DNA from: Marinibacterium sp050389775
Lineage (GTDB): Bacteria; Pseudomonadota; Alphaproteobacteria; Rhodobacterales; Rhodobacteraceae
DNA length: 64,000 bases
Assembly: GCF_050389775.1 (NCBI RefSeq)
Contig: NZ_CP177144.1
Location: 1,488,001-1,552,000 of the forward strand
Direction: 5' to 3'
The position numbers were made by a program, and so were the translations under genes. The notes beneath the pieces were generated by a model. That model made no database searches. It had not been told where the DNA came from and worked only from the letters and a program-made list of their open reading frames with translations. Positions 53,428 to 62,725 of this stretch are shown piece by piece. Numbering within the stretch: the stretch's first letter is position 1; every line of letters begins with the position of its first letter.

Positions 53428-54105
53428 ATGAACAAGGCACCGGACACGGCACTGATCATCGGCGACAGCGGCGGCATCGGCGCGGCCCTGGCGGCCGCCC
53501 TGTCCGAACGGGGCACGGCCGTCACCGGGCTGTCGCGCCGGCGCGACGGGCTGGACATGACCTGCGAGACCAGCGTCGCCGACCACCTGGCCGGCCTTGC
53601 GGCGCCCTTCGACCTGGTGATCGTTGCCACCGGCGCGCTGACGATCGACGGAGCCGGGCCGGAAAAGACCATCCGGGCGATCTCGGCCCGGGCCATGGCC
53701 GACCAGTTCGCGCTCAATACCATCGGCCCGGCGCTGGTCCTGCGCGAGGCCCACCGCCTGCTGCCACGCCGGCGGCCGTCGGTCATCGCCGTGCTCTCGG
53801 CCCGGGTCGGGTCCATCGGCGACAACCGGCTGGGCGGCTGGGTGTCCTACCGCGCGGCCAAGGCGGCGGTGAACCAGGTCGTGCAGACCGCCGCGATCGA
53901 ACTGGCCCGCAGCCACCGCCAGGCCGCCTGTGTCGCCCTGCATCCGGGCACGGTGGCCACGCCTTTCACCGCCGATTACCACGGCCGCCACCCGGCCGTC
54001 CCGCCGGCGACCGCGGCCGGCAACCTGCTGGGCGTCATCGCCGGGCTGACCCCGGCGCAAACCGGTGCCTTCCTCGACTGGCAGGGAAAGGAGATCCCGT
54101 GGTGA
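53428..54105 (+). CDS. Short-chain dehydrogenase/reductase (C-factor-like)
   Basis: 225 residues from the ATG at 53428. The dinucleotide loop is ALIIGDSGGIGAALAAAL (about residues 7-24; glycine-rich). VIVATGALT, QFALNTIGPALVLREA (Asn) and the catalytic Ser/Tyr/Lys in VLSARVGSIGDNRLGGWVSY then RAAKAAV are present. It lacks long insertions and resembles small SDRs of the C-factor type. Substrate unknown. It is directly coupled to the photolyase, whose GTG overlaps its stop. Confidence 0.9.
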   Translation: MNKAPDTALIIGDSGGIGAALAAALSERGTAVTGLSRRRDGLDMTCETSVADHLAGLAAPFDLVIVATGALTIDGAGPEKTIRAISARAMADQFALNTIGPALVLREAHRLLPRRRPSVIAVLSARVGSIGDNRLGGWVSYRAAKAAVNQVVQTAAIELARSHRQAACVALHPGTVATPFTADYHGRHPAVPPATAAGNLLGVIAGLTPAQTGAFLDWQGKEIPW

Positions 54106-55619
54106 AGGCCATCCTCGTGCTGGGCGACCAGCTGGGCCGTGATGTCGCCGCCCTGCGCGCGGGCGATCCCGCGACCGACCTGGTTGTCATGGCCGAGGTC
54201 GCCGGCGAGGCGGCCAACCTGGGCCATCACCCCAAGAAGATCGCCTTCTGCTTTGCCGCCATGCGCCATTTCGCCGAGGACCTGCGCGCGGCCGGCTGGC
54301 AGGTGGCCTATACCTGCTACGACGATCCCGACAGCACCGGCACGATCCCCGGGGAACTTGCGCGGCGCGCCGATGCCTTCGGAGCGACAAGCTGCCTGGC
54401 CACCGAGCCGGGCGACTGGCGCCTGATCACCGCCCTGCGCAAGGCCGGGGTCACCCTGCTCGAAGACGACCGTTTCCTGGCCAGTCACAAGCGGTTCGAC
54501 GATTGGGCCCGGGGCCGCAAGGCGCTGCGCATGGAATATTTCTACCGCGAGATGCGCCGCGCCACCGGGCTCTTGATGGAGGGCGACGCGCCGGTCGGCG
54601 GGGCCTGGAACTATGACAGCGAAAACCGCAAGCCCCCGCCCGGCACGCTCTTCCACGAAGGCCCCCTGTGGTTCGACCCCGACGAGACCACGCGCGCCGT
54701 GCTCGACCTGGTGGCTGCCCGGTTCCCCGACCATTTCGGCCGGCTCGACGGTTTTCGCTATGCCACGACCCGGGACCAGGCGCTGGCGGCGCTGGATCAT
54801 TTCATTACCCACGGCCTGCCCGATTTCGGCGATTACCAGGATGCCATGCTGGATGCCGAGCCCTTCCTCTACCACTCGCTGCTCTCGGCCTATCTCAATG
54901 CCGGTCTGCTCGGGCCGATGGAAATCTGCCGGGCGGCCGAACGGGCCTATCACGACGGCCATGCGCCGCTGAACGCGGTCGAAGGCTTCATCCGCCAGAT
55001 CATCGGCTGGCGCGAATATGTCCGGGGCATCTATTTCCGCGAAGGCCCCGATTACGTGACCCGCAACGACCTTGGCCATACGCGCAAGCTGCCCGATGCC
55101 TTCTGGGGCGGGCCGACCGACATGCGCTGCCTGGCCAGCGCCGTGGCCCAGACCCGCGACGAGGCCTATGCCCACCACATCCAGCGCCTGATGATCACCG
55201 GCAATTTTGCCCTGCTGGTGGGCGCCGATCCGCAGCAGGTCCACGAATGGTACCTGGGCGTCTATGTCGATGCCCATGAATGGGTCGAGGCGCCCAACAC
55301 GATCGGCATGAGCCAGTTTGCCGATGGCGGGGTAATCGCGTCCAAGCCCTACGTGTCCAGCGGGGCTTATATCAACCGCATGTCGGATTACTGCGGCGCC
55401 TGCGCCTATACGGTCAGCCGCAAGACGGGGCAGGGGGCCTGTCCGTTCAACCTGCTCTACTGGCATTTCCTCGACCGCCACCGCGAGCGGTTCCGCGGCA
55501 ATCCCCGGATGGCCAACATGTACCGCACCTGGGACCGCATGGCCGAAGACAAGCGTGCCACCGTCCTGGCCGAGGCGCAGCACCTGATCAACAAGCTCGA
55601 CGCCGGTTCCTCCTTCTAA
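54102..55619 (+). CDS. Iron-sulfur cryptochrome/photolyase (FeS-BCP, PhrB-like)
   Basis: 505 residues from a GTG at 54102, with AAAGGAG 8 bases upstream; GTG at 54099 is equally in frame. The N-terminal antenna domain starts ILVLGDQLGRDVAAL. The photolyase C-terminal FAD domain has WREYVRGIYFREGPDY and AHHIQRLMITGNFALLVGADP. The iron-sulfur cysteines of the FeS-BCP group are seen at about residues 343 (MRCLAS), 430 and 433 (YCGAC), and 446 (GACPFN). Such proteins repair (6-4) photoproducts or act as cryptochromes. It overlaps an SDR gene. Confidence 0.94.
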   Translation: MKAILVLGDQLGRDVAALRAGDPATDLVVMAEVAGEAANLGHHPKKIAFCFAAMRHFAEDLRAAGWQVAYTCYDDPDSTGTIPGELARRADAFGATSCLATEPGDWRLITALRKAGVTLLEDDRFLASHKRFDDWARGRKALRMEYFYREMRRATGLLMEGDAPVGGAWNYDSENRKPPPGTLFHEGPLWFDPDETTRAVLDLVAARFPDHFGRLDGFRYATTRDQALAALDHFITHGLPDFGDYQDAMLDAEPFLYHSLLSAYLNAGLLGPMEICRAAERAYHDGHAPLNAVEGFIRQIIGWREYVRGIYFREGPDYVTRNDLGHTRKLPDAFWGGPTDMRCLASAVAQTRDEAYAHHIQRLMITGNFALLVGADPQQVHEWYLGVYVDAHEWVEAPNTIGMSQFADGGVIASKPYVSSGAYINRMSDYCGACAYTVSRKTGQGACPFNLLYWHFLDRHRERFRGNPRMANMYRTWDRMAEDKRATVLAEAQHLINKLDAGSSF

Positions 55620-56383
55620 ACCCGCGCCGCGTCCTCGCACCTGCCGCACAAGGCGCGTCGTCCCGCACAACGCCACACCGAGCAGGGCTACCCCGCGCTC
55701 ACCCGGCCATCCCCCGCGCCGTTCGCTACCGAGCGTCACGCCCCGCCGCCGTCCTGCGCACCATCCCTCTCCCCGCGCAACATCCGTCGCCCTGCGCGAT
55801 ATCCGCCAGCCCTCGGAATGCCCGGCCTTCCCGCCCAACGTCCATTGCCCTGCGCAGCATCGGCCGCCCCGGCGCCACAGCAAGCCATCCGTCACAGCAA
55901 GCCATCCGTCCGCCGTTCCAACAGCTCGGCCCCCTTGCTTGCCGCCCCCGCCGAGACGCGCGCCACCTCCACGCTGGCCCACCCGCGGACAAGCCCGCCA
56001 CCTTCACAACCCCGTCAGTCCGACTCAACCTCCACCAAACCCTTCCCAAACCACGCCACGCCCACTCCCCCGGCGCCCCGCTCTCAACCCCGGCTCCCGC
56101 ACCAACCGCCGCACCCCCGGCTCACCACCTCAGCGCCACGCCCCTGTCTTCTTCTTGGCCCAAATACCCCACACCGTCCGGGCCACGCACACCGCCCCAT
56201 CCAGCCCGGGCGCGCCCTCCCCAGGCATCCCTTGCCACACCGCCACACCCCACCGGCGCAAACACACGAAAACCCCGGACGCACCTCTCCCGTGCCCGGC
56301 CCCCGCCCGTGCGCAAATTTGTCCTTGAAATCAGGTTAACACCCAGCCCCGCCCAGGCGGTCGCCGGGTCAGGTCAGGGCCTG
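55620..56383. repeat. Long intergenic tract with degenerate repeats
   Basis: About 760 bases with no supported gene, between the convergent photolyase and MORN genes. A 17-base unit CACAGCAAGCCATCCGT is tandemly duplicated at 55876 and 55893. The block CAACRTCCRTYGCCCTGCGC recurs at 55778 and 55836, 58 bases apart. The tract is cytosine-rich on the plus strand. Frames are alanine/proline/serine-rich. A dispersed motif copy lies at 56141-56170. Confidence 0.6.
56141..56170 (-). repeat. Dispersed intergenic motif copy G
   Basis: On the minus strand it begins GGGGTATTTGGGCCAAGAAG and ends AAGACAGGGG. It contains the palindrome TTGGGCCAA. It is identical in its central part to copy A (8441-8470). 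Confidence 0.6.
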
Positions 56384-57829
56384 TCAGCTGCCGTCCGACA
56401 GCGCCCCGTTCTCCCATTCGCCGCTGGCTTCCTGGCCCGTGGCATAGGTCATCGTCCCGGTGCCCTGGCGCTTGCCAGCCTGGAACTCGCCTTCATAGAC
56501 ATCGCCATTGGCATAATGCGCCGTGCCCTGGCCGGAAATCTCGCCCCGGCTCCAGGCCCCGACATAGCGGAACCCGTCCGGCATCACGATCTCGCCCTGG
56601 CCGTGGCGCTGGCCGTCCTCGAAGCCTCCGGTATAGACCGTCCCGTCGGCATAGGTCGCCTTGCCCTCGCCCGAGCGCAGCCCGTCCACCCAGTTGCCTT
56701 CATAGCGATAGCCGTCGGGATAGGTCATCACCCCCTGGCCATTGTTCAGCGCATTGCTGAACGCCCCTTCGTAGACGATGCCGTTGGCAAAGACCGCCCG
56801 GCCTTCGCCCTCGATCACCCCGGCCACCCAGTCGCCCTCATAGCTCGACCCGTCGGGATAGGTGATCTTGCCCCGGCCGTCGGACAGGTCCGACTTGAAC
56901 TGGCCCTCGTAGACCGACCCGTCGGGATAGGCCACCTGGCCTTCGCCCTCGATCTGGCCGGCCACCCAGGACCCGGAATAGACATAGCCGTCCGCCCCGG
57001 TGAACGTCCCCTGGCCGTGGCGCCGGTCGTCGGAAAACGCCCCTTCGTAGATGTCGCCATTGGCATAGGTCACCTTGCCTTCGCCCTCGCGCCGTCCGCC
57101 GACCAGCTGGCCCTCGTAGACATCGCCGTTGGGCTGGGTCAGCGTGCCCGTCCCGTCGATCTGGCCGTCCTTCCAGCTGCCGACATAGATCAGCCCGTCG
57201 GGCATCGTCAGCGTGCCCTGGCCCTCGCGCTTGCCGGCCAGGATGTCGCCTTCATAGACCGCCCCGTCGGGATAGGTGATCACGCCCGCGCCTTCCTTGC
57301 GACCCTCGACCCAATCGCCCTTGTATTCATAGCCCCCCGGGCTCTGCATCGTGCCCCGGCCGTGGTGCTTGGCATTGACGAAACTGCCTTCGTAGCGCAC
57401 CCCGTTGGCATAGATCGCGATGCCCTGGCCGTTGATCACCCCGTCGACCCATTCGCCTTCGTAGGTGCCCCCGTCGGAAAAGGTGATCTTGCCGATGCCG
57501 TTGGGCTTGCCCTTGGCAAATTCGCCCTCGTAGACCGACCCGTTGGGGAACCGCGCCACGCCCAGCCCGCGGATCTCGCCCTCGGCCCAGTCGCCGGTAT
57601 ATTCATAGCCGTTGGGCAGGGTGTAGGTGCCCTGGCCATGCTGCAACCCGCCCTGGAAGGTGCCCACATAGACCCCCCCGTCGTCATATTGCTTGGTCTG
57701 CACCTGGCCGTCCTGGGCCAGGGCCTGCGCCGGGATCATCCCGGGCGCCATGCCCAGGGCCATCGACATCGCAACTGCCGGGAGGAATGCGGTCCTGCGG
57801 TTAACCATCGGGATCGTCAGGCCTTTCAT
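56384..57829 (-). CDS. Exported MORN-repeat protein (18 repeats)
   Basis: 481 residues from the ATG at 57829 with GAGGGG about 9 bases upstream; a GTG nine bases upstream is possible. An N-terminal signal peptide ends near PAQALAQ (about residue 38). The rest is 18 consecutive 23-residue MORN repeats of the form Y-E-G-x-W/F-x-x-G-x-x-x-G-x-G-x-x-x-Y-x-D/N-G. A nineteenth, shortened copy ends the protein. MORN arrays form an extended beta sheet and bind lipids or proteins. Here it is probably periplasmic. Function unknown; it diverges from nadE. Confidence 0.92.
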   Translation of the reverse strand: MKGLTIPMVNRRTAFLPAVAMSMALGMAPGMIPAQALAQDGQVQTKQYDDGGVYVGTFQGGLQHGQGTYTLPNGYEYTGDWAEGEIRGLGVARFPNGSVYEGEFAKGKPNGIGKITFSDGGTYEGEWVDGVINGQGIAIYANGVRYEGSFVNAKHHGRGTMQSPGGYEYKGDWVEGRKEGAGVITYPDGAVYEGDILAGKREGQGTLTMPDGLIYVGSWKDGQIDGTGTLTQPNGDVYEGQLVGGRREGEGKVTYANGDIYEGAFSDDRRHGQGTFTGADGYVYSGSWVAGQIEGEGQVAYPDGSVYEGQFKSDLSDGRGKITYPDGSSYEGDWVAGVIEGEGRAVFANGIVYEGAFSNALNNGQGVMTYPDGYRYEGNWVDGLRSGEGKATYADGTVYTGGFEDGQRHGQGEIVMPDGFRYVGAWSRGEISGQGTAHYANGDVYEGEFQAGKRQGTGTMTYATGQEASGEWENGALSDGS

Positions 57830-57969
57830 TGTTGCCACCCCTCGGGGACATCTGCCGGGAATCTAGGCGAGAGCACCGGTCACGGCAACGCCTTTTGCGC
57901 CGCTGCGCCTTTTACCCCGCCGCGCATCCCGCTATGGAGCGGGAGAGAACACCAAGGGATCCTGACCGC

Positions 57970-59628
57970 ATGGCCGACCGTTTCCGCGTGACACTGGCAC
58001 AGCTCAACCCTGTCGTGGGCGATATCGCCGGCAATGCCGCCCAGGCCTATGACGCCTGGGACCAGGCCCGCCAGGCCGGCGCCGACATGGTTGCCCTGCC
58101 GGAGATGTTCATCACCGGCTACAATGCCCGCGACCTGGTCATGAAACCGGCCTTCCACACCGCGGCGATGGCGGCCGTCAAGGACCTGGCCGCGTGCTGC
58201 GCCGACGGCCCGACGCTTGCCATCGGATCGCCCTGGACCGAGGGCACGGGGCTGTACAACGCCTATCTCATCTGCCGCGGCGGGCACATCGTCACGGCCA
58301 TCCTCAAGCATGACCTGCCCAACAACCAGGTCTTCGACGAGGTGCGCATCTTCGACAGCGGCCCGCTGGGCGGACCCTATTCCGTCGGCAACACCCGCGT
58401 CGGCTCGCCGATCTGCGAAGACGCCTGGCATGCCGAGGTGCCCGAGACCCTGGCCGAGACCGGGGCCGAGTTCCTCATCGTGCCCAACGGCTCGCCCTAT
58501 CACCGCGACAAGTTCGAAACCCGGCTGAACATGATGGTCGCCCGGGTGATTGAGACCGGCCTGCCGCTGATCTATCTCAACATGGTCGGCGGCCAGGACG
58601 ACCAGGTCTTCGACGGCGGGTCCTTCGGCCTGAACCCCGGTGGCGCGCTGGCCTTCCAGATGCCAGTCTTCGACACCGAAATCGCCCATGTCGACCTGGA
58701 ACGCGGCGACGACGGCTGGCGCATTGCCCGGGGGCCGATCGTCTCGCATCCCGATGCCTGGGAACAGGATTACCGGGTCATGGTCGAATCCTTGCGCGAC
58801 TATTGCGCGAAATCCGGGTTTTCCAAGGTCCTGCTGGGCATGTCCGGGGGCGTCGATTCCGCGCTGGTCGCGACGATTGCCACCGATGCGCTCGGCGCCG
58901 ACAACGTGCGCTGCGTCATGCTGCCCTCGGAATATACCTCGCCCGACAGCCTCGAAGACGCTGAGGCCGCCGCCAGGGCGCTTGGCTGCCACTACGATTA
59001 CGTGCCGATTGCCCAGGGCCGCGATGCCATCACCGCCACGCTGGCGCCGCTCTTTGCCGGGCTGGAGCCGGGCCTGGCCGAGGAAAACATCCAGTCCCGC
59101 CTGCGCGGCCTGCTGCTGATGGCCATGTCCAACAAGTTCGGCGAGATGCTGCTGACCACCGGCAACAAGTCCGAGGTCGCGGTGGGCTATGCCACGATCT
59201 ACGGCGACATGGCCGGGGGCTACAACCCGATCAAGGACCTCTACAAGACCCGCGTGTTCGAAACCTGCCGCTGGCGCAATGCCAACCACCGCGACTGGAT
59301 GAAGGGCCCGTCGGGCGCCGTGATCCCCGAGCGCATCATCACCAAGCCGCCCTCGGCCGAGCTGCGCCCCGACCAGAAGGACAGCGACAGCCTGCCGGAT
59401 TATCCCGATCTTGATGCCATGCTCGACATCCTGGTCGACCAGGACGGGTCGATCGCCGATTGCGTCGCGGCGGGCTTTGACCGCGAGGCGGCGCAAAAGG
59501 TCGAGCGGCTGATCTACACCAGCGAATACAAGCGCTTCCAATCGGCCCCCGGCGCCCGCCTGACCAAGCGCGCCTTCTGGCTCGACCGCCGCTATCCCAT
59601 CGTCAACCGCTGGCGCGATCCCAGCTGA
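57970..59628 (+). CDS. nadE: Glutamine-dependent NAD+ synthetase
   Basis: 552 residues. The N-terminal nitrilase-type glutaminase domain (about 1-260) has Glu in ALPEMFITGYN, Lys in ILKHDLPN and Cys in SPICEDAWH. The C-terminal synthetase domain has the P-loop LLGMSGGVDSALVATIATD (about 295-313) and TTGNKSEVAVGYATIYGDMAGG. It aminates nicotinic acid adenine dinucleotide to NAD+ using glutamine. Length agrees with the two-domain bacterial form. Confidence 0.97.
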   Translation: MADRFRVTLAQLNPVVGDIAGNAAQAYDAWDQARQAGADMVALPEMFITGYNARDLVMKPAFHTAAMAAVKDLAACCADGPTLAIGSPWTEGTGLYNAYLICRGGHIVTAILKHDLPNNQVFDEVRIFDSGPLGGPYSVGNTRVGSPICEDAWHAEVPETLAETGAEFLIVPNGSPYHRDKFETRLNMMVARVIETGLPLIYLNMVGGQDDQVFDGGSFGLNPGGALAFQMPVFDTEIAHVDLERGDDGWRIARGPIVSHPDAWEQDYRVMVESLRDYCAKSGFSKVLLGMSGGVDSALVATIATDALGADNVRCVMLPSEYTSPDSLEDAEAAARALGCHYDYVPIAQGRDAITATLAPLFAGLEPGLAEENIQSRLRGLLLMAMSNKFGEMLLTTGNKSEVAVGYATIYGDMAGGYNPIKDLYKTRVFETCRWRNANHRDWMKGPSGAVIPERIITKPPSAELRPDQKDSDSLPDYPDLDAMLDILVDQDGSIADCVAAGFDREAAQKVERLIYTSEYKRFQSAPGARLTKRAFWLDRRYPIVNRWRDPS

Positions 59629-59632
59629 CCGC

Positions 59633-59728
59633 GTAGGGCGGGGTTCACCCCGCCGCACCGGCGTTGCGGCGCCCTTGCGGGCGTCGGTGCGGCACTTCGG
59701 AGCTATCGGGCGGCAAACCCGCCCGTAC
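59633..59728. repeat. Palindromic GTAGGGCGGG repeat element with internal hairpin
   Basis: The left end GTAGGGCGGGGTTCACCCCG is a hairpin by itself. The right end GGGCGGCAAACCCGCCCGTA ends with C. The two outer ends are also complementary to each other, with one bulge. An inner stem pairs GCACCGGCG with CGTCGGTGC. It follows nadE directly and resembles REP-type or terminator-like elements. Confidence 0.6.
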
Positions 59729-59761
59729 AGCCCATGGCGATCATTGTGTCCGCCCCGCGCC

Positions 59762-60151
59762 TCATTCCCACCAGCGGTCGATCGTGGCGATATCCTCGTC
59801 GGACCATCCGAAATGGTGGGCGAATTCGTGGACCAGCACATGGGCCACGAGGTCGGCCAGGTCCACGTCGCCCCGGTCGCGCCATTCGGCCAGGATCGGC
59901 TCGCGGAACAGCCAGATCATGTCGGGGCTCATCACCTGGTCGTAGAGGCTCTTTTCGGTCAGCGGGATGCCGTCGTAGAGCCCGGTCAGGTCGAGCGGAT
60001 CCGCGATGTCCAGCTCACGCAGGAACTCGGCCGGCGGCCAGTCGGCCACCTGCACGATCACCCCTTCGGCCGCCGCCCGGATCGGGGCGGGCAGGGCGTC
60101 GCGGGCGGCCTGGGCCAGTGCCTCGATATCGGGCGGGGATCGATCGCTCAT
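59762..60151 (-). CDS. Small zincin metallopeptidase-like protein (DUF1025-type)
   Basis: 129 residues from the ATG at 60151. The zinc motif is HEFAHHFG (about residues 110-117; HExxH). PLDLTGLYDGIPLTEKSLYDQ and MIWLFREPILAEW precede it, as in small single-domain zincins of the PF06262 family. Function is unknown; these may be minimal proteases. It diverges from the FAD oxidoreductase, with 77 bases between the starts. Confidence 0.9.
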   Translation of the reverse strand: MSDRSPPDIEALAQAARDALPAPIRAAAEGVIVQVADWPPAEFLRELDIADPLDLTGLYDGIPLTEKSLYDQVMSPDMIWLFREPILAEWRDRGDVDLADLVAHVLVHEFAHHFGWSDEDIATIDRWWE

Positions 60152-60228
60152 GGCCCCAGATCTACGCCCCCGGCGCCGCCCCCGCAATTCCCTGATGACA
60201 CCGCCCGCGCGGCGGATAATGTGCGGCC

Positions 60229-61560
60229 ATGCCAGGACCAACCCCCACCCCCGTCGCCTCCGATCCCTCTCTTCCCGCCCGCGTCGATGTTGTTGTCATC
60301 GGCGGCGGCATCATCGGCGCCTCGACGGCGCTGGAACTGGCCGAGCGGGGCCATTCCGTGCTGCTGGCCGAGAAGGGCGAGATCGGCGCCGAGCAATCCT
60401 CGCGCAACTGGGGCTGGGTGCGGCTGTCGCTGCGCGACCCGCGCGAGATCCCGCTGATGATCGAGGCCCTGCGCATCTGGGAGGGGCTGGAAGAGCGCAC
60501 CGGCCGCAAGCTGGGCTACACCCGCTGCGGCATCCTCTTTGCTGCCGCCGGCGAACGCTCGCGGGCGGGGTATGAAAACTGGGCCAGGCACCTGGAGCCG
60601 CACCAGATTGCCTGCAACGTGATCGACGGCCAGGATTTCGACGATCTTCTGCCCGGTCACCGCATCACCACCAATGGCGCGCTGTTCACGCCGATGGACG
60701 GCCGGGCCGAGCCGCAATGGGCCGCGCCGGCCATCGCCGAGGCCGCCCGCGACCGGGGCGCCCACCTGGTGACCGGCTGCGCCGTGCGGGCGCTGGATGT
60801 CGAGGCGGGGCGGGTGACCGGGGTCTTTACCGAGACGGGCCGGGTGGCCTGTGACGCGGCGGTGCTGGCCGGGGGCGCCTGGTCGCGGCTTTTCGCGGGC
60901 AATGCGGGGATCGAGCTGCCGCAGCTGAAGGTGCTGAACACGGTGCTGCGGACCTCGCCGGTCGAGGGCGGGCCGGAAACCAGCGCCTGGACCGATGATT
61001 TCGCCATCCGCAAGCGGGCCGACGGGGGCTATACGATTGCCACCGGCGAGGGCAACGTGGTCGATATCGTGCCCGATAGTTTCCGGCTGATGCGCCAGTT
61101 CTTCCCGGCCCTGAAGGCCGAATGGAACGCCCTGCAGTTCCGCCTGTCCGACCGCTGGTGGACCGAGATGCGCATGAAACGGCGCTGGCGGCCCGACGAG
61201 GTCACGCCTTTCGAAGGGGCCCGCATCCTTGATCCCGATCCGCATGGCCGGCTGCGCGACGCCAGCTGGGCGGCGGCCCGCAAGGCGTTTCCGGTGCTGG
61301 AAGGTGCGCGGATCGAACAGAGCTGGGCCGGGCTGATCGACGTGACGCCCGACGCCGTGCCGGTGATCTCGGCGGTGGACGAGGTGCCGGGCTTTCACAT
61401 TGCCACCGGGTTCTCGGGCCATGGCTTTGGCATCGGGCCGGGGGCGGGGCGGCTGATGGCCGATATCGTGACGGGCAAGCCGCCGGTGGTCGACCCGCAC
61501 GAACTGCGCCTGTCGCGGTTCCACGACGGCTCGCCGATCCGCATCATGGAAGGGTTCTGA
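60229..61560 (+). CDS. FAD-dependent oxidoreductase (DAO family)
   Basis: 443 residues. The FAD-binding motif is VDVVVIGGGIIGASTALELA (about residues 19-38), followed by QSSRNWGWVRLSLRDPREIP. The C-terminal domain has WAGLIDVTPDAVPVISAVDE and GFSGHGFGIGPGAGRLMADI, typical of D-amino-acid oxidase/dehydrogenase-like flavoproteins. It probably oxidises an amino acid or amine, and the substrate is not deducible. It stands alone on the plus strand; a 13-bp palindrome follows its stop. Confidence 0.93.
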   Translation: MPGPTPTPVASDPSLPARVDVVVIGGGIIGASTALELAERGHSVLLAEKGEIGAEQSSRNWGWVRLSLRDPREIPLMIEALRIWEGLEERTGRKLGYTRCGILFAAAGERSRAGYENWARHLEPHQIACNVIDGQDFDDLLPGHRITTNGALFTPMDGRAEPQWAAPAIAEAARDRGAHLVTGCAVRALDVEAGRVTGVFTETGRVACDAAVLAGGAWSRLFAGNAGIELPQLKVLNTVLRTSPVEGGPETSAWTDDFAIRKRADGGYTIATGEGNVVDIVPDSFRLMRQFFPALKAEWNALQFRLSDRWWTEMRMKRRWRPDEVTPFEGARILDPDPHGRLRDASWAAARKAFPVLEGARIEQSWAGLIDVTPDAVPVISAVDEVPGFHIATGFSGHGFGIGPGAGRLMADIVTGKPPVVDPHELRLSRFHDGSPIRIMEGF

Positions 61561-61580
61561 CGGTCCCGCCCGGGCCAGGG

Positions 61581-61608
61581 GTAGGATGGGTTCAAGAACC
61601 CATCCTAC
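61581..61608 (+). terminator. Perfect 13-bp palindrome after the FAD oxidoreductase
   Basis: GTAGGATGGGTTC-AA-GAACCCATCCTAC is an uninterrupted 13-bp stem with a 2-base loop, 20 bases past the stop. It resembles the left end of the 59633 element (GTAGGGCGGGGTTC). It may be an intergenic repeat that doubles as a terminator; no T-run follows. Confidence 0.6.
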
Positions 61609-61687
61609 GGGGCGATGCGCCCCGCTCAGGGAGCCCGGATGCGGGGGTTGGACGCGGTTGCGGGCCCACCCCTGGGGCGCGCTGCGC

Positions 61688-62617
61688 TCAGCCCATCAGC
61701 TGGTAGCCGACGGGGACAAAGCGGAAGCCTTCGCCGCGGGTCTCGACGAAGCCGGCGGCGGGGAAGGGCATGTGGTAGCCGATCATCGGCACCCGTTCGG
61801 TGGCAAGCATGGCCAGGATGCGCCGGCGCGAGGCGCTGGCGGCGTCCTTGTCGCTGTCGAAGGAGGTGTGCCAGTCGGGATCCTGGAAGGGCCAGACGTA
61901 ATGATTGGCCAGGTCGGCGGTCAGAACCAGCTGCTGGCCGGCGCTTTCGAGCATGTAGGTCATGTGGCCCGGGGTATGGCCGAATGCGGCCATGGCCGTG
62001 ATGCCCGACACCGGGCTGTCGCCATCTTCGATGAAGGTCATCTTGTCGGCCAGCGGATCGACATGGGTGGCCATCTGCTTGGCCGGGCCGCTGTCGGGCA
62101 GGGCTTTCCAGCCGTCGTATTCGGCCCGGCCGGTGACATAGCGCGCATTGGCGAAGGTCGGGGCGCCGTCGGTCATCAGCCCGCCGATGTGATCGCCATG
62201 CATGTGGGTCAGCACGACAACGTCGATCTCGTCGGGGGTGCGGCCGGCTTCGGCCAGCGCGCGGGTGATGCCGCCCTGGCCCAGGCCGGTGTCGAAGAGC
62301 ACCAGCTCGGCCCCGGTGTCGACGAGGGTGGGGGTGAAATAGAACTGTGCCATGTCGGCGGGAATGAAATTGGCGGCCGAGACATCGCGGAAGGTGGTAT
62401 CGTCGACATTGACGCCGAAGATGTCCTTGACGCCGTCGCGGGGCAGCGAGCCGTCGAGCAGGGTGGTGACGGCGAAATCGCCGAGCTGGAAGCCGCGGGC
62501 ATGGGGCATCGGGGGCATGGCGGGCGCGCTTTCGTGTTCGGCGGCCCGGGCGGCGGTGGCGGCGGCCATGGGCAGGGCGGCGCCACCGAGCAGGGCGGTA
62601 CGTCTGGTCAGGGTCAT
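61688..62617 (-). CDS. Exported metallo-beta-lactamase-fold hydrolase
   Basis: 309 residues. The N-terminus is a twin-arginine-type signal (TRRTALLGGAALPMAAATA, cleavage near ARA-AEH). The metal motif is LTHMHGDHIGG (HxHxDH), with further ligands in FGHTPGHMTYML and the later YHMPFP. The order FDTGLGQGGITRAL before the motif is usual for lactonase-like and related hydrolases. It acts in the periplasm if the signal is used. An acyl-homoserine-lactonase role is possible but not supported by more than the fold. Confidence 0.9.
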   Translation of the reverse strand: MTLTRRTALLGGAALPMAAATAARAAEHESAPAMPPMPHARGFQLGDFAVTTLLDGSLPRDGVKDIFGVNVDDTTFRDVSAANFIPADMAQFYFTPTLVDTGAELVLFDTGLGQGGITRALAEAGRTPDEIDVVVLTHMHGDHIGGLMTDGAPTFANARYVTGRAEYDGWKALPDSGPAKQMATHVDPLADKMTFIEDGDSPVSGITAMAAFGHTPGHMTYMLESAGQQLVLTADLANHYVWPFQDPDWHTSFDSDKDAASASRRRILAMLATERVPMIGYHMPFPAAGFVETRGEGFRFVPVGYQLMG

Positions 62618-62725
62618 TCGTGCATCCTCCGTGTTGATGGGCGCAATGATAGACCGGGCGCATGCGGCGGCTGCGTGAATGATCGCTCAAATTTCCGTGT
62701 GCGGCGCGGGGCGGCCGGTGGACGG

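Noticed and set aside
57880..59841. A minus-strand frame of about 650 codons opposite nadE
   Set aside because: nadE on the plus strand is unambiguous; the opposite frame lacks any motif.
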